DNA from: Tetracentron sinense
Taxonomy: Eukaryota; Streptophyta; Magnoliopsida; Trochodendrales; Trochodendraceae
DNA length: 64,000 bases
Direction: 5' to 3'
NCBI GenBank assembly: GCA_015143295.1
Contig: CM026559.1
Coordinates: 19,916,826 to 19,980,825, forward strand
A model generated the notes under the pieces. That model was not told the DNA's origin. It ran no database searches and was given only the letters and a program-made list of their open reading frames with translations. Positions 35,549 to 49,988 of the stretch are shown piece by piece (the first letter of the stretch is position 1; each line of letters begins with the position of its first letter). Made by a program: the position numbers and the translations under genes.

Positions 35549-37055
35549 ATTGATATCAAAGCTCATGGTTAGGAGTATTTTTTTTGTTTATTTTAAAGGA
35601 TGAATAAATAGATAATTTAATTCATGAGATGAATTTAATTTAATTTATTTATTTATGCTCATAATTTTTATTATTTTATTTGTTAATGAGATGAATAAAT
35701 AAATAATTAATTTTATTATATTATCGAATGAGATTTGATAATGATAATTAAATATTTTAAAAAACTAGTATAATATATGTGATATAATTTTTGAAATAAA
35801 TTGTTTATTTTGAAAATCTATATTAAATGATTTGATCATTCAATATACATTTATTAATTGTTCAAAGTAATTAATAATGTTTTTTCTAGTAAGTAGATGT
35901 TATTAAAAATTTTAAAACCCTATTTCATGATGTGATCATGTTTAGGTTTCACTATATGTTTTTATAATGCTAGGAAAGTCCTAATATATATATATATATA
36001 TATATATTAATTATTACTTAAAATAGTTTTAAGTATATCCTATCTGGATTTTTTATAAAATAGTTTTATTAAAGTATATTGTGGGAAAATATAATAGTTT
36101 TATTTTCTAGATTTGATCTATATGAGATATAGAATTTTATTGAGCATATTGATAATTGTTATCAATTTTTTGTCTTTTAAAATATCAGACAAATTACTTC
36201 ATCACCATGTTGCATCTTATTATATGAGATTATAATTATAGGTCAATTTTATTCTATGATAAATTGTTTATCATGCATTCATATTAGAGGATAATATGTA
36301 GTAGGACTTTCTGACAATTTTGTAAAGGGTAGATTCATTCGATTTTCCTGAAAAGGGTGAATGGAACCCTGGTTTCCCTAATGCCATTATTTTATCATGC
36401 ATTGGTGGAGATGCTGTAAAGGAGGATGTTGCGATGTTGATCTGGATATGATGATAGAGGAAGGAATCGCGAAGGAGTTAGCGAGCTGCCTTTGTTCTTA
36501 TCCCATTCTCATGCATCCTTGCATTTTAATTTCATTGACCTATACCTATTAATCTCATATGATGTTTATAATTGTTATTATTATCATGAGATGATACTTG
36601 TTGTTTATTTATCATGAGATGATATCTGTTGATTAATTATTCTGTTGAAATAATTGCCCTAATATATCATGTGTATATAAGATTGGAGACAAGTCCCTAA
36701 GTATTATGATCTTCTACAATACACTATGGGATCCTATAGTGGGGAGTGTGAGTAAGCTGATAGGCCAAAGTCGGGCCCAATCCCTCTGACCTATGTGTGA
36801 ACATGGTGAAAACTATATAAGCAAATAGTGGGAGCAATAACGCCGAAGCGTGAACTTTCGTTAGGTGTTTATTAGGTTCATGGTAGGTGGGCACATGAAT
36901 AAGAGATATTATATAATAATGCCAAAGCATGAGTATAATATCCCTTATAAATCAGACAGTAGACCGAATGCTCCAGGATTCACAAGATATGATTTGTGAA
37001 ATTGGAGAAGATAGTTTCTATTTGCTTATTCAAGGCGATGTGATGATGTGCCCAA
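35549..37055 (+). other. Leader of element II, left part
   Basis: A primer-like TGATATCAAAGC follows the LTR end. The sequence then runs parallel to the leader of element I. It is cut at 37055 by element IV and resumes at 58382 with GGCAAGATCTC. Confidence 0.75.
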
Positions 37056-39004
37056 TGAAGGGGGATCCGGATAAAAATTTATGCGGAAACTGGATCCCCT
37101 AGACCTTAACACCATAAAAAGCATAAAAAAATATCTAAGAGTTTTAGTAATATCACCTCGGTGAATGTTTTCACCGGTGAAGCTTAATCCACTCGAACCG
37201 TCAGAACTCTTTGTAGAGATTTCTCCGAAAAAATACTAGAAGCTCGATCCTTGTTCTTCGCTATCCCTATGAAGCTTTAGAATCTCCTTTGGAATTACAG
37301 AAGCAAGAGGAAGAAGATGGATCAATGGTGTAGACCTTCTATCACCAATAATACTAAGGTTCAAAACCCTAGATTTGCAAAACCCAACTAGGACCACCAA
37401 TATAGCTCACAAAAATCCCTAGGGGTCTCCCCTAGGGCTCATGGTTTGGAGAGAGAGAGGAGAGGAGAGAAAAAATTCTGGAGAATTCTACTTAATGGTC
37501 TAGGGTGTTGGGGTATTTATAGATTATGATCTTATCCTAATCCTACTCAACTTGATCTTATCTAGCAGGATTTATTAATTAACAATAACTCTTATTATTA
37601 ATTAAATAAAATCCTACTTAATCCATAATTATTTTAGTTACAGTAATCCTATTAACTAAAGAGTCTCTATTATAAGAGGATTCCTTAATTAAAAGGGATA
37701 AGTCAACATCCTACACCAAAGTAGGAAACCTAGTCAAACTAGGAATTCACAAGGGGGGGCGTGAGCTTCTATGGAACGTGGGATTTGAGGAGTTCAAACT
37801 TCTTATTGTAATCTAATTACAATAACATCTTAATCCTAATTGCAATCCAACACTTGGATTTTAATTCCATAATAAATGGAATTATATTTCAATAATTATT
37901 CAATTAAACAAATCCTAATCCAATTAGGATTCCTCAAGTGGGCACCCCACCCTAAGGTTTAAACCCATGGGCTTTGGCCCATATTAAAGGTCCATTTTAA
38001 TGGGTTTATAGATATGGGTCAAACTCATTTCTCCTTTACTTATGTTAATCAAATAATTACTAAAATAATCCATTCGATTAAATTAACAATTAATTTAAAC
38101 AATAGATTAACTATTAATTTATTTAATTAAATGATTAAATTTTAATTACTTAAAATAATTGATTAAATTTTAATCAATTATTGAGCTTGTATTTCTTATG
38201 TGAGCACCTCTACAGATTGCTCTGCGACATTCTTACCCTGACTTATCCAATGTTATCCCATTGATCCTAAATGGGAATTACATCGGAATTGCAAGTGACG
38301 TGAGATATCCATGTTGTAATTGAATCCCAGTGTATGAACATTAACCACTACGGATCCCGCCACATGAACTTTTAAATTCGATTTATCCTTCCAAATGCAT
38401 TATCCTTAATGGGCCTTCGAGATTGACATACTATCTAACCTATAACCCGGAACTTAAATAATCTCTCAAATTAATGAGCATGGATTTCTTGTTTGAAATT
38501 CATCATGACTTGAACAACTTTCTGACTATCCAACTGTCACTATATTGTATTCCCTAAGTTAGAAAATACATTGGTGGAATCAAAAAAGTCAGATCACTGC
38601 CCAGTCATAGATGAACTCATCAGATCTAAGGATCATCGAAAACCGTTCAATGTGAATGAGAGACCAACTATCTGATAGTATGTTTATGCAAGAGGTCTGT
38701 CATTGAATGCAATCAGTCAGTGTACATTTAAGCACCCATATGCTAATGTGTAGTCTCTACTACAATAGTTCGAGATAGAACTACATCTCAACTATTGAGA
38801 ATATCTTAGCTTTCTAGCAGCCATATAAGTGAAGTGTGCAGCTTCACCCACAGCTGTGACTATATAAGGTATAAGGAACCGGAAAGTTATGTCTACCTGT
38901 GATAATCTAATCACATAACTTTCCTACAATATATCCTATGGACCTCTATCAATATCTCATATCGTATAGATCATCTCATGATCATGGTCAATTACCCATA
39001 ATGA

Positions 39005-41090
39005 TGAAAGTATGTCTCTTTTTAATTTTAGAAACACAGTTCTTGGGGGGCATACATCGAATCCCAAGATCTAACTAAGATTCTAATTGATTTTATTCAA
39101 TGAAAGTAGGAATAAAATTCACCCTTGCGACTTTGAAATTATTAAGTCAAATCCACGTTAGAATAGTACTTGTAAAACTTCACAAGTGTCAAGTCTCCTG
39201 TCGATTCACACGAACCTTCTTTTTCCTTTAAAGCTCTCTCTAATGGAAGCTAATGGCCCTTCCATATTTCCAGCTATAGGATCTTGAAATAAACATCCAA
39301 TCTTTATTATCAAGAACCTTTTTTGATGATCAAGATCCTTGATCTTCTTCTTGATTATTCAAAACTTAGAACACACAAGAGAAGAAAAGGGAGAGGGGTG
39401 ACCGTACACCACTAGAGAGAGGGGTTGGGCGTGAAATTTGAGGAGAAGGGAGAGGTTTCCAAATCTGAAAATTCTGGAAAATTAAAGAATGCCCAAAGCC
39501 TTGGACGTCCATCCCTCTTTATAGGCTTTATTGGTTGCTTGCAACCAAAGTTTCCTAATCCTTATCCAATAAGGATTCCTCAATTAGTTTCCTATTTGGT
39601 TTCTCCATAATTAATTAGGAATAATCAAAATAGAAACTAATCTCATCCATTGGTGTCCAACTAATCTTATCTTTATCCTAATCCAATTAGGATTCCTTGA
39701 TTAGCAAGAAACTAATAGACTCCTTGTCCAACAAGGAATCTTTAATTAGTAACTAACTCTAACTAACTAACTAACTAACCTTATCCAATAAAGATATTAG
39801 CTATTAGATACTAATTAAATAATAATAACAATTATTATTATTAATACCTTCATGAAGTGGGCGTCCCACCCTAGGTGGGCCCCACCCCACACGCCCAAAG
39901 GGTTTCCAAAACCCTCATGGTCACTTGAATTATTTTTTTGTAATAATTCCCAATGGGTCCTACCCATTTGGTTTTTTTACATCCAATGTGATTCCACCTT
40001 TTAGAGCTTCACTATACCATATAGTGATTACTTAGAGAAATTAATTAATTTAATTATAAATTAAATTAAATACTTCAAGAAGGTCCTTGTGTGTGGGATC
40101 TAAAGGGATCGCCTATTTCTGGTTGTGGGACCAAGTACTCAACCTTTCGGTTAAAGCATTGTTACTAGGAAATACCTTTACTAAAACTCCATTAGGATCA
40201 TCAAATGTTATCTAAGTCCCTGGACTTCCACCAATCACAATTAATGTCCATTATCACAATGTGATTAACCTCTAGAAATTAGAAAATTTCTTGTAAGTAC
40301 CATCTCACAATATATTTACAAATAAATCCTTCCACATTCCGATATCACTTGTAAGCTTCTAGGATTGGAACAATTAAACTGTCTAGTCCCTAGCTTCTGA
40401 ATAGAACCCTTTCTCATGATTACTTCGTTGAACTAAACCTCCAAAGCACTTTTGAAGAAACATTAGAAAAGAACTGACACATATATATTTATATTATACT
40501 TTTCCATATTGAAAATATCAACTTCGATAAAGACCATTTTACCGAAAAGCATCAGCACTGGATTTAACAGTTCAGTTCAACAAATATCACCTTGATATCA
40601 TTATCTCCAATTAAGGTGTTGTGGATTCCTTATTGAGTATTTACACACTTCTCCAAACATTGTGTACATGACCCAACGTACCCGGAGTTAGTCTTGTGTA
40701 TTGGACATTGCCGGTTGGCACATCAAAGCCATATAGACAAATATTTGAGAAGATGTTAACCTCTCAGGTCTAAGGATAATTTGTCAAATGGATAATCCTA
40801 ATACAATCTGACAGTGTACTCCATAGGGTATCCACTAGTGACCCCGTTCAGTATTATATACTTGCTACATATACTCACATGTTAGTCAAGAGTCACCACT
40901 CTTTGTGAATGAGATTCATCACACTATCTCATAGAACTACACATGTGTAAACCATGATGAAGTACGGCGCCCAACCAGTACTCTAGAGGCTTCGAACAAT
41001 ATTAGGTTTACAAGGAACCGGAAAATCATATCTCCTCGCAACCTTTACATGATTTTCCTACAATGTTACCTATGGAACTTTATGTCATCA
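39005..41090 (-). repeat. 3' LTR of element III
   Basis: Highly similar to 45452-47538. Beyond 41090 the match to the other LTR fades within about 12 bp, so the first ~115 bp of the LTR (minus orientation) are missing or replaced. A purine-rich tract just outside is not evident. Confidence 0.85.
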
Positions 41091-44000
41091 TCATATGAGA
41101 CATAAAGTTAGCTATGAAACTTTATTTCAATGCGGAATTCCTTGAACTTTTCAAAGAAGGTGAAATAAAGTTAGCTACCTCTTAATGGAAGATTCATACG
41201 GTTACGATCATCCAACTTTTGTCCCATTCCCTAGTAGAAGTTTTATCTACTCAAATTTCTCCTTCTCCTTAACAAACATGCAACTATTGTACTTATACAA
41301 GATCATACTAAACATTAGGAGCTAGAGGTTCCAACAATTAAGTTGGACTTGATAAGTATACAAGCTGGACAATCCTTCTAAAGGTTTATCCTGTATCCAA
41401 TGACCAATTCCTTCACCATGAAGCACAATCCTTATATTTTTCTTTCTTTTCAGAAGAGCCTTTGTCCATACTACTAAAATAACTTTCCAATGGAAAATCT
41501 TGGATTTCTTTCCTTTGCATAAATGCTCGGGATTTAGAAAATCAAATTCTTTTGAACATCTTTGCAAGTAGCATTGAACTCTTCAAAGGTTCTTAGCCAT
41601 ATGCAACATGTGCGATTTCAGATAATCTGATTTCCTACTTGTTCAACATAACCATATTAAAGGACTCCAGGAGTTAGTTGAGAATCATATCCTCTGATCC
41701 CATAAATTTATCTCAATTTATCTCAGCACAAAGAATTGGGATTTATGAATCCAATGATCTCTATCATATTCTTTGTGACTGGGTTTCCCTAATCAACTTG
41801 GTGTTCACTTGTCCTTTTATATAGTAAGCTGCCTAGCAGCCCTATTGTTTTCTGTAAATATCTCAAATGACATTTACCATTAGTAGTGAGAACTTGGGCA
41901 ATTCTTTAGATAGTATGCACAAACTTGGGATTCCTTTTCCATTCCAAACACTTTGAATTGGTCAAGAGATTCTTATTAAAGTCTTGATAAGGTGGTTATA
42001 GAATGACATGACAATTAAAACATACATCATAATATTTCACACATAATAATATCATTAGATCAGGGCTTTCAATCTTTGATGATATTGCTCATCATTCAGT
42101 CAAATTTCATAGACCCCTCAATCTATAAAATTAGGAAAGATGCTACTTCATATTTCTGATGAGCATTGGGTGCCTTATAATACACATGCAATCTTCCATT
42201 TTAGGATAGTACCACACATGCACTACAAGGTGGATAGTAACTATCCATCACTGAGCATCTCATGCATAACTCCTTATATAAATCAGTAATTCCCAATATT
42301 CTTACGACCTCCAAGGACAACATGACTGTCACTGTTTCAGCCGCCATGTTCCTTGGTTAAGTGAAACCCATCATTCTGGTTTGTCATATGATCAAGTAGG
42401 GCTGTGCCCCCATTTTAGTTGACACTCCCTATCAGGCCATACACAAACCTATCTACTATAGAAATAAGCCTCTAGGAGTTTAATTCAGACTGAATTATGT
42501 CAATACCTTTTGGCAAGACAAGACTCAGGCTAATTAATTCCTAGTCTTATTGATAATGGAAGGTCATAGGGCAATATTATCTCGTATGATAAAATAGCCC
42601 ATTTAATTCACTTAATATTTTTCTTGAGGGAAAACAGAATATTATGAACAAATTATACATCTAATGCATATATCAAAAACATTCACAATATTTATCATTG
42701 TATCACATGTATAGAACAATATACAAAATCATCATATGATAATAAATCAAATTTTGTTTAATTAGATCAAACTAATTCCAATGAACTCCCACTAGTCCTA
42801 GAAATCTTAATGGATCTAATCCAATGTTACAAATGTCATTTTTAACATCAGTGGGCTTTAGATGGTTCATTCATCCATATGATGGACCATTGGTCATACC
42901 AAACATCATGAGCTCAAAATAACAATTATAAAGTATCCATGTGCATTACTAAAGCCCATAAGTCAAAATGGACTATATTACTCTTTAATTCTCTACGAAT
43001 TATTTTTAACACATTAGGGTTCACCAACCCTAAGTCTAAAAGAAATTATAAGAGTCTTTAAACAACTCTCTAAGACCTCTACTAGGGTATATAAGTGTCA
43101 CTCAAGCACTTCCCATAATCGTGAATATTGTTAGCTGACATATATGCCAATTAAGGCATAATTATCTCATAATCATGCAAGTAACATATTCCACGTAAAA
43201 ATTTCAACATGGACTATATGCATCACGTCCAAAAGGGTTATAATAATGTGTTTTATTTAAATACAACTTTTTATGTATCAACAAAACACATATTATGGGG
43301 TTTTATCCAATTATCCAAAATTTGCACAAAAACGATAATCACATTATCAGAAGGGTTATAGACTTTTCTAAGCAACTAAAAGCTATAACAAATCATCACA
43401 TGAAATACATAATATAGCCGCACAATGGGTCCACATGATCATGCTATCTTAGAAATCCTACAACTACTCTTGTAGAACGCCTTCCAAGATGTATTCTCCA
43501 TGCGATCACCATCATCTTCTATCATCAATTAGATTTCTCCATAGAAAACTCAGCAACTCCTAATACTAAGATTACATCATATTCAAAATAAGAAACCTTG
43601 AGAAACCACCTAAAATAGGGTGCTCAAGGGGAGTACAACCCATAAGAAGAAAGAGAAGAGAATAGAGAGAGAAGAAGAAGGTATGATCATGTAACCCATC
43701 TACCATTCAACAAGAATATATATTAACAATTCATCAACTATGAATAATAATATGATATGACAAATTACTTAGAAAGTCCATAACCTCAACAAGGGTTTTG
43801 CTAACCTTAGGGAAACTCTTTTCCATATGGTTAAGGCCTCTATTAACATTTAATAGAAAAACCCTAGAGCAAAGAAAGCAAGCATATCAAGAATGAATTT
43901 TTAGGACTTTTAGATCATCATTAAAAGAAAACAATTTTCCTTTAATGCTTGGAAAATCATTAAGAGAAACAATTTCTCTAAAATTTAATCTAACCCTAAA

Positions 44001-45451
44001 ATTCATCCTCATATTCCTCAATTGATAAACAAATAGAAAACACCATATTAAATTCGGCTAGGCTTAGGATCTAATTCCTTCCATATTATTTTGATCTAAT
44101 AACTATTAAAAGACCAAAATAAAAATTAGCAAATTGCTAATTTTTAATATCACTTTATATTGATTCCAAAAATAAATTCAGAAATCAATAATAGGTGAAT
44201 TCAAAATTTTCCATAAGGGCCAACTGCTTTAGGGATTATTTGATTTAACAATTAAATAAAATAATACCCTAAAAAATAATATTAAATGTCCATAAAATAA
44301 TTGATCTCTATCTATTAAAATTCACTTGAGATAAAACCCTGTATCTCAACCAATGGCATTTATGTAATTACTTGATTAACTATTAATCAAATAAAAACTT
44401 ATAAATACTATATAGTCAGTCATTCTGAGCACATGTAATTGATCCAAATCAACTACAATAATTATGGTATTATTACCATAAACTTTTTAGGGAACCATAA
44501 AGGATATCATAATTAACATTTAATTAAATGATAGCCCGTGGACTCGAAGCAGATAATTAAACAATTTAATTAAATCTCAGCCTATGCTCTCGAATCAAAT
44601 AATTAAACTATTTAATTAATTGATAGCCCATTAAACGATTTCATAGCATCCCATGCTTTCAAATCAAATAATGGAATTTAGGAAAAATTTCAAAGCCTCT
44701 TGGAAAATTAATTTAAAAAACTCATTTTCCCGCTTTAGATTTTTGACTCAAGTTTTAACCCTCAAAACGATTGATTCTGGAAAAAATTTCTTCACGAAAG
44801 TTGTAGATATTTTCGACGGCTTCGAAACTATGTACTGATGGACCTAAATCGGACTTACGGTCACAAAGTTATAGCCGAAATACCGAAACTGTGTCGATTC
44901 TTCTAATCAAATACAAATCCGAAAATCCATGAATCAATTTTAATCGAAATAAGCTTTAATCTCCAAGAACACTTAAGCAAGGGTGCCAAACACCATGAGA
45001 TTTATTAATTAACATTTAATAAATAAAATCACATCTATATATGCTAGCCAAAATTTCAATGGGTATCTAAGTGGTCTAAATCAAAGGAAAAACTTGCCCG
45101 GGGCTCACAAGAATAAATTAAATAATTTAATTTAATATTCTAAAAGGATCTCTAAATCCTTAAAGGCTATAATCAAGATTTAGATATCTCTAAATACCTA
45201 TCCTTTATGAAAACATGTTTTGAAAAAATCCAAAACCAAAATTAGTATCACACTAATTTATAAGGGTTTGATCTCTCCCTTAATAACTAGAGGGCTCCCT
45301 TAGCCCTAATAAATGATTATCCAATAATCAAGAATCTAAAAGATTGATTCATTAGGGTAACCAAAATTCATAGGGGAGGCATTCTTGATATAATTAAAAT
45401 TTGATTATACCCTAAAATCAAAGAAAAGCATAGCCAATGCTCTGATACCAC
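41091..45451 (-). other. Internal region of element III, no gene seen
   Basis: AT-rich, 4.36 kb, with stops dense in all frames on both strands. The longest frame (41322-41567, minus) is 81 residues with no motif I recognise. The primer-binding site is at 45439-45450. The segment 44667-45012 also occurs at 55532-55878 in the leader of element IV. Confidence 0.75.
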
Positions 45452-47655
45452 TGAAAGTATGCCTCTTTTTAATTTTAGAAACACAATTCTTAGGGAGCAT
45501 ACATCGAATCCCAAGATCTGACTAAGATTCTATTTGATTTTATTCAATGAAGGTAGGAATAACATTCACCTTTGCGACTTTGAAATTGTTAAGTCAAATC
45601 CACGTTAGAATATTACTTGCAAAACTTTACAAGTGTCAAGTCTCCTGTCGATTCACACGAACCTTCTTTTTCCTTTAAAGTTTTCTCTAATGGAAGCTAT
45701 TGGCCCTTCCAAATTTTCAGCTCTAGGATCTTGAAATAAAGATCCAATCTTTATTATCAAGAACCTTTCTTGATGATCAAGATCCTTGATCTTCTTCTTC
45801 TTGATTATTCAAAACTTAGAACACACAAGAGAAGAAAGGGGAGAGGGGTGACCGCACACCACTAGAGAGAGGGGCTGGGCGTGAGATTTAAGGAGAGGGG
45901 AGAGGTTTCCAAATCTGGAAATTCTGAAAAATTAAGGAATGCCCAAAGCCTTGGACGTTCATCCCTCTTTATAGGCTTTATTGGTTGCTTGCAACCAAAG
46001 TTTCCTAATCCTTATCCAATAAGGATTCCTCAATTAGTTTCCTATTTGGTTTCTCCATAATTAATTAGGAATAATCAAAATAGAAACTAATCTCATCCAT
46101 TAGTGTCCAACTAATCTCATCCTTATCCTAATCCAATTAGGATTCCTTGATTAGCAAGAAACTAATAGACTCCTTGTCCAATAAGGAATCTTTAATTAGT
46201 AATTAACTCTAACTAACTAACTAACCTTATCCAATAAAGATATTAGCTATTAGATACTAATTAAATAATAATAACAATTATTATTATTAATACCTCCATG
46301 AAGTGGGCGTCCCACCCTAGGTGGGCCCCACCCCACACGCCCAAAAGGTTTCCAAAACCCTCTTGGTCACTTAAATTATTTTTTTATAATAATTCCCAAT
46401 GGGTCCTACCCATTTGGTTTTTTTACATCCAATGTGATTCCACCTTTTAGAGCTTCACTATACCATATGGTGATTACTTAGAGAAATTAATTAATTTAAT
46501 TATAAATTAAATTAAATACTTTAAGAAGGTCCTTATGTGTGGGATCTAAAGGGATCTCCTATTTCCGGTTGTGGGACCAAGTACTGAACCTTTTGGTTAA
46601 AGCATTGTTACTAGGAAACACCTTTTCTAAAACTCCATTAGGATCATAGAATGTTATCTAAGTCTCTGGAGTTCCACCAATCACAATTAATATCCATTAA
46701 CACAATGTGATTAACCTCCAGAAATTAGAGAATTGCTTGTAAGTACCATCTCACAATATATTTACAAATAAATCTTTCCACATTCTGATATCACTTGTAA
46801 GCTTCCAGGATTGGAACAATTCCACTATCTAGTCCCTAGCTTATGAATAGAACCCTTTCTCATGATTACTTTTTCATTGAACTGAGCCTCCAAAACACTT
46901 TTGAAGAAACATTAGAAAAGAACTGACACATATATATTTATATATACTTTTCCATATTGAAAATATCAACTTCGATAAAGACCATTTTACCGAAAAACAC
47001 CAGTACTGGATATAACAGTTCAGTTCAACAAGTATCATCTTGATATCATTATCTCCAATTAAGGAGTTGTGGATTCCTTATTGAGTGTTTATACACTTCT
47101 CCAAACATTGTGTAAATGACCCAATGTACCCGGAGTTAGTCCTGTGTATTGGACATTGCCGATTGGCACATCAAAGCCATATAGACAAATATTTGAGAAG
47201 ATGTTAACCTCTCAGGTCTAAGGATAATTTGTTAAATGGATAACCCTAATACAATCTGACAGTGTACTCCATAGGGTATCCACTAGTGACCCTGTTTAGT
47301 ATTATATACTTGCTACATATACTCACATGTTAGTCAAGAGTCACCACTCTCTGTGAATGAGATTCATCATACTATCTCATAGAGCTACACATGTGTGAGC
47401 CATGATGAAGTACGGTGCCCAATCAATACTCTAGAGGCTTCGAACAATATTAGGTTTACAAAGAACCGGAAAATCATGTCTCCTCGCAACCTTTGCATGA
47501 TTTTCCTACAATGTTACCTATGGAACTTTATGTCATCAACAAATAAGACAGTAATTAATATAAATACCCTTTATAGTTGGTTGTGTGAATGTGATGCTTG
47601 TCTAGTCAACATAGAAAAGTCTCTTATTGGCTTTTGAGGGCATATATGTCTAACA
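45452..47655 (-). repeat. 5' LTR of element III (2.2 kb)
   Basis: Complete TG...CA LTR on the minus strand (TGTTAGACATATATGCC ... GCATACTTTCA). The TGTTAGACAT start is shared with the copia family of elements I, II and IV; the rest of the LTR is different. It contains a CTAA tandem microsatellite near 46210-46225. Confidence 0.85.
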
Positions 47656-47849
47656 AATGAATACACAATAGATTAAGAAGAAACATTTATTAATCAAATT
47701 AATAAGGTTCTAACAATCTAAATGACTTTTCTGGGCATCATGTCCAACAATCTCGGACTTGCCCTAAAAGTCACTGTGCCATAGATTTCAATCCCATACC
47801 ATCTAAGTGTGTTACAAAAACTTTTTCTGATAAAGTCTTGGTCATCGGG

Positions 47850-49330
47850 TCTGCAACATTAAGTTCAGACCTAATCTTTGTAACCACTACATCTTGCCTG
47901 TCAATGATCTCACAAATGAGATGATACTTCCGCTCCACATGTTTCATACTTTTGTGGTTCCTAGGTTCTTTGCTATGGGCTACTGCACCGTTACTATCAC
48001 AGAAGAGAGTGATAGGTTTGAGTGTTGAAGGAACATTTCCTAGCTCTTACTAAAACCTTCCGAACCAGACTGTTTTTTTTTTTGCTGCTTCTGAAGCTGC
48101 AATATATTCTGCTTCTGTGGTGGAGTCAGCAATACTCTTCTGCTTTATGCTCGCCAACTGACAGCAACACCACCCAGTGTAAACACATACCCAGATATGG
48201 AAGCTCTATTGTCCGGATCAGATTGGAAATCGGAATCAATATAACCCAGTCTAACTAAATCATCTGATTGAAAGGTAAGCACATAATCCGTAGTCCTTTT
48301 CAGGTACTTCATAATGTGCTTCACTGCAGTCCAATGATTAACACCTGGATTGCTTTGGAACCGACTAACAACTCCCATTGCATGACAGATATCCAGTCTA
48401 GTACATAACATGGCATACATGAGGCTCCCAACTGCCGAAGCATAAGGGCACCTTTTCATCTGCTAGATCTCATCAACTGATGTAGGGGCCATCTTTTTAG
48501 ACAAAGTGACACCATGTCTAATAGGAATGAGTGTTGTCTTACAATTACTCATACTGTACCTAGACAATATCTTGTCTATGGAGGAAGTTTGGCTCAATCC
48601 CAACATTCGGCATTTTCTATCTCTTAGAATCTTTATTCCGAGAATATATGATACCTCTCCCAATTCTTTCATTGAGAAATGCTGAGAAAGCCATATCTTG
48701 ATTGATGACAACATCCCTACGTCATTCCCAATGAGTAGGATGTCATCTACATAAAAAATTAGGTTTACTACCGCTCTCCCATTGTCCTTCTTGTATATAT
48801 AAGATTCTTCCAAATTCTTTTTGAATCCAAATTTTTTGATCGAAAGATCAAATCTTTGGTTCCAGCTTCTTGAAGCTTGTTTCAAACCATATATCGACTT
48901 GTTGAGCTTGCATACCATGTTCTCCTGGTTAGGAGCAATGAAACTCTCTGGTTGCTTCATATAGATGTCTTCATCTAACATTCTATTAAGGAAATTAGTT
49001 TTGACATCCATTTGCCATATCTCATAGTCATGGCGTGCATCTATAACTAGCAATATCCTGATGGATTTAAGCATAACTACAGGTGAAAAGGTATCCTCAT
49101 AATCAACTCCTTGAATTTGAGTATAACCTTTTGCAACAAGTCTAGCATTATAGGTCTCCACGTTTCCATCGGCACCCTTCGTCCTTTTGTAAATCCATTT
49201 GCATCTAATTGGCCTTATACCATCTGGTGGATCTACTAAAGTCCAGACACCGTTGTCATACATGGAATCTATTTCAGCATTCATGGCTTTGTTCCATTGA
49301 GATGCATCTACATCCAATGTAGCTTCCTGA
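47850..49330 (-). pseudogene. Copia reverse transcriptase and RNase H of element IV
   Basis: On the minus strand one long frame (49317-48463) carries WTLVDPPDGIRPIRCKWIYK, KARLVAKGYTQ-type sequence (here NARLVAKGYTQ), MKQPESF, GLKQASRSWNQRFDL and an intact YVDD box at 48753-48742. A stop at about 48462-48460 interrupts the next part, which goes on to the RNase H region (SVGSLMYAM-type sequence, DSDFQSDPDNRAS). It then decays, with a frameshift around 48140, near the end of pol. It is the least damaged RT of the three copia copies. Confidence 0.85.
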
Positions 49331-49988
49331 TAAGTATTAGGATCTTTATCCTCATCATCAGGGGTAACTAGATAAACTTCATTATTGTAATACTGAAGTC
49401 TATCCGGTGGTCTAGAAACTCTTTCAGACCCTCTCTGTAGAACCCCGGATCTTGATGGCCATTACGACGAATGATATCATATACTAAAGCATGTAAGAAT
49501 GTATTTATGGTGTATGGGTGTTTGGAATGAAATAGGCAAGAGTATAGAATACTCTTGAGTATTGACAAGGGTTATGCCTTGGCATACCCTCGACTCTAAA
49601 TAGCCCTAGCGTTCACACCGCTCGACGGAATCAAGCGATTCTTGGATTTTTGGAAAGGTAATTGAACCCTCTTCGGGGTTCATGTTGATCACTTGTCTTG
49701 GTTTTGAGTTGGTGTTAGGTCAAAAGACCGATTTCTGAAGTCGGGTCGGTTTAAAATCTGGATTGACGAAACCCAATTTCGGATCAGTCAGGTTTAGGGG
49801 CAAAATGGTCCAAGAAAAAGGAAGAATTGGAAGTTGTGAAAAACATGAAAGTTGTTCTCCTTCAAAAGAAAAATCCTACGCAAGTTGAATCATCAAAATC
49901 GGACAAGCAAGTCAAAAGTTATGGCCGAGATACGAAAACGCAAAAATACTGAAGCTTTCTGCAAAAGTTGCGATCGCTTGTAGGGACC

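Larger units (their letters stand above)
39005..47655 (-). mobile_element. Element III: LTR retrotransposon without recognisable coding capacity, in the 3' LTR of IV
   Basis: It spans 8.65 kb with a perfect AATGA duplication (39000-39004 and 47656-47660). The direct repeats 39005-41090 and 45452-47538 are its LTRs. On the minus strand the 5' LTR (47655-45452) starts TGTTAGACATATATGCCC. It ends ...CATACTTTCA, and one base later TGGTATCAGAGC (45450-45439) is a perfect plant primer-binding motif for initiator tRNA-Met. The 4.36-kb interior has no long ORF and no gag or pol motif that I can see. It is therefore either a LARD-type non-autonomous element or thoroughly decayed. Confidence 0.85.
37056..47749 (-). 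repeat. 3' LTR of element IV, split by element III
   Basis: LTR pieces are 37056-39004 and 47661-47749. The LTR start (minus strand) is TGTTGGACATGATGCCC at 47749, preceded by TTTTAGGGCAAGTCCGAGAT, the polypurine region. Compared with 56155-58376 it lacks about 170 bp near 38450, where CTAACCTATAACC joins directly to CGGAACTT. It shares private variants with the 5' LTR, for example GGGGTCTCCCCTAGGG. Confidence 0.85.

Noticed and set aside
47395-47637. 80-codon plus-strand frame at the right end of element III
   Set aside because: Lies inside the LTR of element III, with no homologue-like motif; the LTR boundary explains the sequence.
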